NCBI GenBank assembly: GCA_021802945.1
Contig: JAJZRE010000015.1
Span: 1-48,218, forward strand
DNA: 48,218 bases
Direction of reading: 5' to 3'
Source of the DNA: Pseudomonadota bacterium
Lineage (GTDB): Bacteria; Pseudomonadota; Gammaproteobacteria; Burkholderiales; Thiobacillaceae
The translations under genes and the position numbers were made by a program. Positions 42,338-48,218 of the stretch are shown piece after piece (the stretch's first letter is position 1; the number at the start of each line of letters is the position of its first letter). The notes beneath the pieces are model-generated. The model saw only the letters and a list, made by a program, of their open reading frames with translations. It did not search any database and was not told where the DNA came from.

Positions 42338-42769
42338 TCAGGCAGCAGCCGCTTGCAGGCCGAGTTTTTCGCGCACCGCCGCCACCAGGCGGGCGCGGAT
42401 GTCGTCGCGCACCGCGAGGAAGCTCTCCAGCGGCTCGCCGTGCGGGTCGTGGAACGGCAGGTGGATGGCCGGGATCGGCTTCGGGAAGATGGGGCAGGCT
42501 TCGCGGGCGTTGTCGCACACCGTCACCACCAGGTCGATGTCCTCGTTCATCACCGCGTCGATGTCCTTCGGGTGCAGGCCGCCGGTATCGAGGCCGGCGG
42601 CCTGCAGCGCGGCGATCGCGCCGTCGGCCACCTTCGGCTGCGGCCGGGTGCCGGCGGAGAGCGCGCGCACCTGGCCGGCGAGATCATGGTTCAGCAGCAC
42701 TTCGGCCATTTGCGAGCGACAGGAATTGCCGGTGCACAGCACCAGCACGGTGTAGGGTTTTTCAGCCAC
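42338..42769 (-). CDS. arsC: arsenate reductase ArsC, LMW-phosphatase type (copy 2)
   Basis: A 143-aa paralogue with P-loop VLCTGNSCRSQMAE, redox cysteines in VVTVCDNAREACPIFP, and HLPFHDPHGEPLE as the Asp loop, closer to Staphylococcus/Bacillus-type ArsC. It starts 30 nt after arsI and ends 18 nt before the first copy begins. The two copies are clearly divergent, not a recent duplication. Confidence 0.93.
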   Translation of the reverse strand: MAEKPYTVLVLCTGNSCRSQMAEVLLNHDLAGQVRALSAGTRPQPKVADGAIAALQAAGLDTGGLHPKDIDAVMNEDIDLVVTVCDNAREACPIFPKPIPAIHLPFHDPHGEPLESFLAVRDDIRARLVAAVREKLGLQAAAA

Positions 42770-42799
42770 GATGGATCCTCGGATGTAAAAGAATGAAAC

Positions 42800-43285
42800 T
42801 CAGCAACAGTCGCCCGCGGCCGGCCTGCCCTTGACCGGAATGCAGCCGGACACCCTGGCCACGGCCGGTTCGGGCACGCAGCATCCGCCGGCGGATGCGG
42901 ATGCCTCCGCATGACCGAACACCGGGATGCTGTCGAGCGTGTGATAGGTCTCCCAGGCGATGCCGGTGGGGTCGGTCGCCCAGTATTTGTCCGACCTGGC
43001 GTAGCAGCAGGCGGTGCCCATTTCCTCCACCACGTCGGCGTCGAGCTTCCGCAGGCGCGCGTTCATTTCGGCGAGTTCCTCGCCCGACTCGACCTGCACG
43101 CCCAGATGGTTGAGGCCCGGCGCGGCGCCGCGCGCCGAGATGGCGAAGTTCACGCGCGGATCGTCGAGCATCCACTTGGCGTAATCGGCCTTGGCGACGG
43201 TCGGCTCGGCGGCGAACATCGTGGAATAGAACGTGATGCTGGCGGCGAGATCGTCGACCGCGACGTGTACATGCAGGCGTTTCAT
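42800..43285 (-). CDS. arsI: ArsI/CadI-like VOC-family C-As lyase
   Basis: A 161-aa vicinal-oxygen-chelate protein. It starts MKRLHVHVAVDDLAASITFYSTMF and has metal ligands expected at the N-terminal His (5 or 7), His60 (GLNHLGVQV) and Glu112 (WETYH). The paired cysteines at 93-94 (TACCYARSDKYWATDPTG) are the trivalent organoarsenical-binding pair of ArsI, which cleaves the C-As bond of trivalent methyl- or aryl-arsenicals. The C-terminus is Cys-rich (GGCC..., ending GDCC) and could bind metalloid. The ATG overlaps the arsR stop. The CadI name is an alternative for the same family. Confidence 0.9.
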   Translation of the reverse strand: MKRLHVHVAVDDLAASITFYSTMFAAEPTVAKADYAKWMLDDPRVNFAISARGAAPGLNHLGVQVESGEELAEMNARLRKLDADVVEEMGTACCYARSDKYWATDPTGIAWETYHTLDSIPVFGHAEASASAGGCCVPEPAVARVSGCIPVKGRPAAGDCC

Positions 43286-43620
43286 GTTGCTTCCTTTTCG
43301 GTGACGCATGCCGGCGTGCAGACCGGCGAGCAGGGATTGCCGCCGCAGCAGTTTTCGGTGAGAAAACCGAGCAGCGCGTTCATGGTCGTGAAGTTCGCGG
43401 TATAGATGACGAAGCGCCCTGCCTGCTGAGACCCCACCATGCCGGCGTGCGACAGCTCCTTCAGGTGGAACGACAGCGAGGACGGGGCGATGCCGGTGAG
43501 CTCACCGATCTTGCCCGCGGCAAGTCCGGCCGGACCGGCCTGGACCAGCGCACGGAAGATGGCCAGGCGGGAATCCTGGGCCAGGGCTGCCAAAGCGGTG
43601 ACGACATCTTTCGTTTCCAT
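43282..43620 (-). CDS. arsR: ArsR-family arsenical repressor with C-terminal cysteines
   Basis: A 112-aa SmtB/ArsR winged-helix repressor: LAALAQDSRLAIFRALVQAG, GLAAGKIGELTGIAPSSLSFHLKELSHAGMV (HTH) and GRFVIYTANF (wing). It lacks the ELCVCDL As site of the E. coli type. Cys91, Cys92 and Cys97 (ENCCGGNPC), followed by Cys101 and Cys105, resemble the C-terminal three-Cys site described for Acidithiobacillus ferrooxidans ArsR. The ATG lies inside a 46-bp palindrome and has no Shine-Dalgarno upstream. It leads the ars operon. Confidence 0.95.
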   Translation of the reverse strand: METKDVVTALAALAQDSRLAIFRALVQAGPAGLAAGKIGELTGIAPSSLSFHLKELSHAGMVGSQQAGRFVIYTANFTTMNALLGFLTENCCGGNPCSPVCTPACVTEKEAT

Positions 43621-43653
43621 ATTTCAATGATATTTGAAATATGGAAACGAAAG
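43608..43653. promoter_or_regulatory. perfect 46-bp inverted repeat over the arsR start: probable ArsR operator
   Basis: Two perfect 19-bp arms (43608-43626 and 43635-43653) flank an 8-bp AT-rich spacer (43627-43634, ATGATATT). The inner part TTTCAAATATCATTGAAA (minus strand) looks like an ArsR/SmtB operator. The left arm includes the arsR start codon and codons 2-4; the right arm mirrors them on the plus strand. This is much longer than needed for a winged-helix dimer. Confidence 0.85.
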
Positions 43654-43746
43654 CAAATAAAATTCTGATGAATCCGCAAAGCACTGTCCGGATGGCCGGC
43701 TGGCCTCGTCGCGGCAAGGGCAGGCTTCGCCCCGTCGCGACGCAAC

Positions 43747-45402
43747 TCAGTAGTCGCAGTCCGGCCCGGCCTTGCCGCCCGAATCCGCCGCCTCCAGCCC
43801 GAGCAGGTCGCGCGCCACCGCCTCGGCGACCTTGATGCCGTCGACCCCGGCGGAAAGAATCCCGCCGGCATAGCCCGCGCCCTCGCCGGCCGGGTACAGG
43901 CCTTTGACGTTCAGGCTCTGGAAATCGTCGCCGCGGGTAATCCGAACGGGCGATGACGTGCGCGTCTCGACGCCGGTCAGCACGGCGTCCTGCATGGCGA
44001 AGCCCTTGATCTGCCGGTCGAAGGCCGGCAGCGCCTCGCGGATCGCCTCGATGGCGTAATCCGGCAGCACGGACGCGAGGTCGGTGAGATGCACGCCGGG
44101 CCGGTACGAAGGCTCGACGCTGCCGAGTTGCGTCGACGGCCGGCCTGCGAGGAAGTCGCCGACCCGCTGCGCCGGCGCGTCGTAATTGCCGCCGCCCAGT
44201 TCGAACGCGCGCGCTTCCAGTTTGCGCTGCAGCTCGATGCCGGCCAGCGGCCCGCCGGGAAAATCCGCCGGCGTGATGCCCACCACGATGCCCGCGTTGG
44301 CGTTGCGCTCGTTGCGCGAATACTGGCTCATGCCGTTGGTCACCACGCGCCCCGGCTCGGAAGCCGCCGCCACCACGGTGCCGCCGGGGCACATGCAGAA
44401 GCTGTAGACCGAGCGGCCGTTCCTGGCGTGATGCACCAGCTTGTAGTCCGCCGCGCCCAGCAACGGGTTGCCCGCGTTCGGCCCCAGCCTTGCCTGGTCG
44501 ATCAGCGACTGCGGATGCTCGATGCGGAAGCCGATCGAGAACGGCTTCGCTTCCATGGTGACGCCGCGCGCGTGCAGCATCTCGAAGGTGTCGCGCGCGC
44601 TGTGGCCGAGCGCGAGAACGACGTGATGGCTGCGCAAGGTCTCGCCGCCGGCGAGCGTCACGCCTTCGATACGGCCGTTTTCGATCAGCACGTCGGTCAC
44701 GCGCTGCTGGAAGCGGATCTCGCCGCCCAGCGCCTCGATCTCGTGGCGCATGGTCTCGACCATGCCGACCAGGCGGAAGGTGCCGATGTGCGGCTTCGAC
44801 ACGTAGAGGATCTCCTCCGGCGCGCCCGCCTTGACGAACTCGGTCAGCACCTTGCGGCCCAGGTGCCGGGGATCCTTGATCTGGCTGTAGAGCTTGCCGT
44901 CGGAGAAGGTGCCCGCCCCGCCCTCGCCGAACTGCACGTTGGATTCCGGGTTCAGCACATGCTTGCGCCACAGCCCCCAGGTGTCCTGGGTGCGCTCGCG
45001 CACCGCGCGTCCGCGCTCCAGCACGATGGGCCTGAAGCCCATCTGCGCCAGCACCAGCGCCGCGAAGATGCCGCAGGGGCCGAAGCCGACGACGAGCGGG
45101 CGCTCGGTCAGATGCTCCGGAGCATGGCCGACGAACTTGTACGCCATGTCCGGCGTCGGCGCGAGGTGGCGGTCGTTGCGGAATGTCTTCAGCAGCGCCG
45201 CCTCGTCCCTCACCTCGACGTCGACCGCGTAGACCAGCAGCAGCGCGTGCTTTTTGCGCGCGTCGTGGCTGCGCTTGAAGATGCTGAAGCCGACGAGGTC
45301 GTCGTCCGCCAGTTCCAGGCGCGCGAGGATCGCCGCGCGCAGGGCGTCCGCAGGGTGGTCGAGCGGGAGTTTGAGTTCAGTCAGTCGCAGCATGGCGTTC
45401 AT
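43747..45402 (-). CDS. FAD-dependent oxidoreductase of the COG2509 type
   Basis: A 551-aa flavoprotein. An N-terminal ~100-residue alpha/beta lead (RLTELKLPLDHPADALRAAILARLEL...) is followed by an FAD-binding Rossmann motif VVGFGPCGIFAALVLAQMG, then VQFGEGGAGTFSDGKLYSQI, VLALGHSARDTFEML, FCMCPGGTVVAAASE and the C-terminal GLYPAGEGAGYAGGILSAGVDGI. The protein matches a widespread 'uncharacterised FAD-dependent dehydrogenase' family; substrate unknown. A start at the in-frame ATG 45393 is also possible. It overlaps the next flavoprotein gene by 26 nt. Confidence 0.88.
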   Translation of the reverse strand: MNAMLRLTELKLPLDHPADALRAAILARLELADDDLVGFSIFKRSHDARKKHALLLVYAVDVEVRDEAALLKTFRNDRHLAPTPDMAYKFVGHAPEHLTERPLVVGFGPCGIFAALVLAQMGFRPIVLERGRAVRERTQDTWGLWRKHVLNPESNVQFGEGGAGTFSDGKLYSQIKDPRHLGRKVLTEFVKAGAPEEILYVSKPHIGTFRLVGMVETMRHEIEALGGEIRFQQRVTDVLIENGRIEGVTLAGGETLRSHHVVLALGHSARDTFEMLHARGVTMEAKPFSIGFRIEHPQSLIDQARLGPNAGNPLLGAADYKLVHHARNGRSVYSFCMCPGGTVVAAASEPGRVVTNGMSQYSRNERNANAGIVVGITPADFPGGPLAGIELQRKLEARAFELGGGNYDAPAQRVGDFLAGRPSTQLGSVEPSYRPGVHLTDLASVLPDYAIEAIREALPAFDRQIKGFAMQDAVLTGVETRTSSPVRITRGDDFQSLNVKGLYPAGEGAGYAGGILSAGVDGIKVAEAVARDLLGLEAADSGGKAGPDCDY

Positions 45403-46678
45403 TCAAATAGGTAAGCGCGCCCTGCCCCGCGGCGCGCCCGCTGGCGAAGCAGGCGGTGAGCAGGTAGCCGCCCGTCGGCGCTTCCCAGTCGAGCATCTCG
45501 CCGGCGCAGAACACGCCGGGCAACTCGCGCAGCATCAGGCGTGCGTCGAGCGCTTCGAAGCGCACGCCGCCGGCGCTGCTGATCGCCTCGTCGAGCGGTC
45601 GCGGGGCGACGAGCGTGAGCGGCAGCGATTTTATCGCGTGGGCGAGCCTTGCCGGGTCGTTCAGCTGCTCCGCCGGCAGAATTTCGCGCAGCAACGCCAT
45701 TTTCGCGCCCCTGATTCCGGCCCGGCTCTGCAGGTGGCTGGACAGCGAACGCGCGCCGCGCGGATGGGCGACTTCGGCGACGACCCGATCGGGCGTCTTG
45801 TCGGGCGCCAGATCGAGCCGCACGGTCACCGTCCCTTGCGCCGCGATCGTGTCGCGCAGCGGCGCCGACAGCGCATACGCCAGGCTGCCCTCGATGCCGC
45901 TGTCGGACAGCATCAGTTCGCCACGGCGTTCGTGGGTGAGGCCGGCCGCATCGGTGAAGCGCAGCGCCACCGTTTTCAGCGGCTGGCCGGCGAAGCGGCT
46001 GCGCAGGTGTTCGCTCCAGCCGCCCGCCGCGTCGAAGCCGCAATTGGCCGGCGCGAGCGGCGCCACCCCGATCCCGCGCTGCGCCAGCAACGGCACCCAT
46101 GCGCCGTCCGACCCCAGCTTCGCCCAGCTGCCGCCGCCCAGCGCCAGCACCGCCGCGTCGGCCTGCACGGCCAGTTCGCCCTGCGGGGCCGCAAAGCGCA
46201 GCGCGCCCGCATCGTCCCAGCCCAGCCAGCGATGGCGCACATGGACGCGCACGCCGGATTCGCGCAGCCGGTGCAGCCACGCGCGCAGCAGCGGCGCCGC
46301 CTTCATGTCCCGGGGAAACACGCGGCCCGAGGAACCGACGAAGGTTTCAACGCCCAGGCCGTGGACCCACGCGCGCAAGGCGGCAGGCGGCAAGGCCTCG
46401 AGCAGCGGCTTGATAACAGGCGCGCGCGCGCCGTAGCGCGACAGGAAGGCATCGAACGGCTCGGAGTGGGTGATGTTCATGCCGCCCACGCCCGCCAGCA
46501 GGAACTTGCGCCCGACCGACGGCATGGCGTCGTAAAGATCGACCCGCACCCCGCCCTGGATCAGGGTTTCCGCCGCCATCAATCCGGCCGGGCCGCCGCC
46601 GATGACGGCGACGGTGCGGTCCGCGCGCCGGGCAGCGTGCCGTTCGGGGGAAAGGGGTCGATGCGGCGTGTCCGGCAT
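45377..46678 (-). CDS. HI0933/YhiN-like FAD-dependent flavoprotein
   Basis: A 433-aa aminoacetone-oxidase-like/HI0933 flavoprotein: VAVIGGGPAGLMAAETLIQGG (FAD), DAMPSVGRKFLLAGVGGMNITHSE, ALGGGSWAKLGSDGAWVPLL and the C-terminal GVFCAGEMLDWEAPTGGYLLTACFASGRAAGQGA. The last stretch, EMLDWEAPTGGYLL, is diagnostic of the TIGR03862 subgroup. Its role is not established. The overlap with the downstream COG2509-type gene means the two flavoproteins are made together. Confidence 0.9.
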   Translation of the reverse strand: MPDTPHRPLSPERHAARRADRTVAVIGGGPAGLMAAETLIQGGVRVDLYDAMPSVGRKFLLAGVGGMNITHSEPFDAFLSRYGARAPVIKPLLEALPPAALRAWVHGLGVETFVGSSGRVFPRDMKAAPLLRAWLHRLRESGVRVHVRHRWLGWDDAGALRFAAPQGELAVQADAAVLALGGGSWAKLGSDGAWVPLLAQRGIGVAPLAPANCGFDAAGGWSEHLRSRFAGQPLKTVALRFTDAAGLTHERRGELMLSDSGIEGSLAYALSAPLRDTIAAQGTVTVRLDLAPDKTPDRVVAEVAHPRGARSLSSHLQSRAGIRGAKMALLREILPAEQLNDPARLAHAIKSLPLTLVAPRPLDEAISSAGGVRFEALDARLMLRELPGVFCAGEMLDWEAPTGGYLLTACFASGRAAGQGALTYLNERHAATD

Positions 46679-46773
46679 AGTGGGGAGCGGGCTTCAAACA
46701 GGATGCGCAGGGCCTGCAGGATACACGCCCCGTCGGCACCGGCGCGCCGATATGCGCCGGCCGGCGCACGCAT

Positions 46774-48218
46774 TCAGTCCGGCAGCGATTTCCCTTCGCG
46801 CAAAAAGCGCTCGATTTGCTCGGCAGGCACGGCCGGGCTGAACAGGAATCCCTGGATCTCGTCGCATTTGAGCTGGCGCAAAAGCCCGGCCTGCTCCCCG
46901 GTTTCGACGCCCTCCGCAACCACCCGCATCTTGAGGGAATGGGCAAGCGAGATGATCGTGGACACGATGCTCAGGTCGTCGGTTTTGTGGGTCATGTTCA
47001 TGATGAACGCACGGTCGATTTTCAGGGTGCCGACAGGCAGCTTGGCGATATAGCTGAGCGAGGAATACCCGGTGCCGAAATCGTCGATCGCCACGTCCAC
47101 GCCCATCTCGCGGATCGCACGAAGCTTCTCGATGTTGGCCTCGATGTCCTGCATGATCAGGCTCTCGGTGATCTCGAGTTCCAGCCGGCCGGCCACCGCC
47201 CGGTCCCCGTTCACCACGCGCGCGATCATGCTGACGAAATCTTTCTGCCGCAGTTGAAGCGGCGAGACATTGACGGCGATCCGCGGGGGCTGGAGTCCTT
47301 TCGCCTGCCATGCCAGCGAATCCGCGACCGCTTTTTCCAGCGCCCACAGCCCGGCTTCCAGAATCATGCCGGTTTCTTCCAGCAGGGGGATGAATTTCAA
47401 CGGCAGCACCAGCCCCGCGTCCGGATCGTTCCAGCGCATCAGCGCTTCCAGCCCGCTGATCCGGCCGCTTCCAAGGTCGACCTTGGGCTGGTAGTGCAGC
47501 ACCAGTTGCTCCTGCTCCAGCGCCCGGCGCAGCTTGTTTTCGAGCGACAGCTTCTCGGCGACCAGCGCATTGAACGCGGGGGTGTAGAACAGATACCTGT
47601 CGCCGGAGAGCTTGGCATTCTTCAGCGCCGATTCGGCATTATGGAACAGCGTCTCCATGTCCTGGCCATCGACCGGATAAGACGCCACGCCGGCCCTGGC
47701 CGAAATGCGCAGTTCCTGTCCGCTGACCAGGAAGGGCTGATCCTGGATCGCGGACAATATCTGTTCCAGGAGGTGAGCGATGTTGACGCTGGTGTCCTCG
47801 CAGCGGGTGGCGATACCGAAGTAGTCGGCTGAAAAATGGGCCAGGATGTCCGTTTCGCCGAGCATGCCATGCAGCCGCTGCGTGATCTGGCGCAGCAGAT
47901 CGTCGCCGGCCTGCCGGCCCAGGGTTTCATTGATGCTGCTGAACCGGTTGAGGTCGAGCATGATCACGGAAAACACCTTGCGGTCGCGGCGGGCGACACC
48001 GATTTTCTGGTCGGCGCGATCCAGGAACAGCGTCCGGTTCGGAAAACCGGTGACGGCATCGTAATAGGCCAGATAATTGAGGCGCGCCTCTTTCTCGAGA
48101 TGGTCCAGCGCGAAGGAAATATCGCCGGCCATCTCGACCAGCAGCCGCATTTCCTCCTCGTCGAACATGTCCGCCTCCGGCGCGTAGAGCACGAATACGC
48201 CGACCGGCCGGTCTTCCA
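46774..48218 (-). CDS. GAF-GGDEF-EAL protein, 5' end beyond window
   Basis: Partial at the right edge: about 481 codons are present. The visible start (WKTGRPVGVFVLYAPEADMFDEEEMRLL) reads as the end of a GAF domain. GGDEF follows (AVTGFPNRTLFLDR, then HFSADYFGIATR in place of GGDEF, so the cyclase is inactive). EAL is intact: GLEALMRW, IAVNVSPLQL, LELEITESLIM, VAIDDFGTGYSSL, TLKIDRAFI, VAEGVETG. A c-di-GMP phosphodiesterase is predicted. Its stop lies 95 nt before the HI0933-like start. Confidence 0.92.
   Translation of the reverse strand, partial: EDRPVGVFVLYAPEADMFDEEEMRLLVEMAGDISFALDHLEKEARLNYLAYYDAVTGFPNRTLFLDRADQKIGVARRDRKVFSVIMLDLNRFSSINETLGRQAGDDLLRQITQRLHGMLGETDILAHFSADYFGIATRCEDTSVNIAHLLEQILSAIQDQPFLVSGQELRISARAGVASYPVDGQDMETLFHNAESALKNAKLSGDRYLFYTPAFNALVAEKLSLENKLRRALEQEQLVLHYQPKVDLGSGRISGLEALMRWNDPDAGLVLPLKFIPLLEETGMILEAGLWALEKAVADSLAWQAKGLQPPRIAVNVSPLQLRQKDFVSMIARVVNGDRAVAGRLELEITESLIMQDIEANIEKLRAIREMGVDVAIDDFGTGYSSLSYIAKLPVGTLKIDRAFIMNMTHKTDDLSIVSTIISLAHSLKMRVVAEGVETGEQAGLLRQLKCDEIQGFLFSPAVPAEQIERFLREGKSLPD

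Noticed and set aside
43641..43835. 64-codon plus-strand frame starting METKANK in the arsR palindrome
   Set aside because: The match to the ArsR start comes from the palindrome; the rest is antisense of the flavoprotein gene, Arg/Pro-rich.

Overview
The window is about 48 kb of a high-GC, densely packed Gram-negative chromosome. Gene content and order (hpnCDE, a his-hit-tatABC operon, a lemA/TPM/nfeD/qmcA run, several c-di-GMP proteins) suggest a betaproteobacterium, perhaps Thiobacillus or a relative. That placement is inference from gene style and order, not from a marker tree. There is no phage, CRISPR array or complete insertion sequence; the only mobile-element trace I support is a short IS481-like fragment near 40.5 kb.

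Left part (1-6.3 kb): a tRNA-Leu(UAG) runs off the left edge on the minus strand. hpnC-hpnD-hpnE (squalene synthesis for hopanoids), a YciK-like SDR and a membrane-anchored Ser/Thr kinase form a tight plus-strand operon. It converges on amt, an ammonium channel gene that carries its own sigma-54/NtrC-type promoter.

6.4-14.3 kb: one long minus-strand operon, hisD-C-B-H-A-F-I-E, then hit (HinT) and tatA-tatB-tatC. hisG is not in it. An Irr-like Fur-family regulator diverges from hisD and is followed by a DUF2007/zinc-ribbon gene. Then come a CysL/CbbR-like LysR gene with a small partner, a divergent lplT, a CHASE-like GGDEF-EAL protein, and an exported alpha/beta hydrolase.

21.3-28.0 kb: ten minus-strand genes in transcription order: exported HIRAN protein, tsaB, rimI, family-4 uracil-DNA glycosylase, an FKBP-like/methyltransferase fusion, lemA, two TPM-domain genes, nfeD, qmcA. 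28.2-30.9 kb: plus-strand phoH (PIN-PhoH), a DUF4197 gene and a small exported protein. 31.1-34.3 kb: a methyltransferase with regulatory domain, a nested palindromic repeat, and rhlE. 34.5-36.2 kb: tRNA-Val(CAC) with terminator, gltX, and tRNA-Thr(CGU) with terminator.

36.2-48.2 kb: a 1314-residue PilZ-DUF1631-degenerate GGDEF-EAL protein; an arsenic operon arsR-arsI-arsC-arsC-acr3 whose promoter and start codon lie in a perfect 46-bp inverted repeat; two flavoproteins; and a GAF-GGDEF-EAL protein cut by the right edge.

Most notable: (1) the perfect dyad over the arsR start codon, with no Shine-Dalgarno; (2) the NtrC/sigma-54 architecture in front of amt; (3) residue-level oddities (UDG missing one Fe-S cysteine, SDR with Glu for the catalytic Ser, GluRS without its zinc site); (4) the FKBP-methyltransferase fusion and the Ser/Thr kinase with a Wzz-like tail. 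I did not find a clearly new multi-gene system; the candidates above are the best leads.
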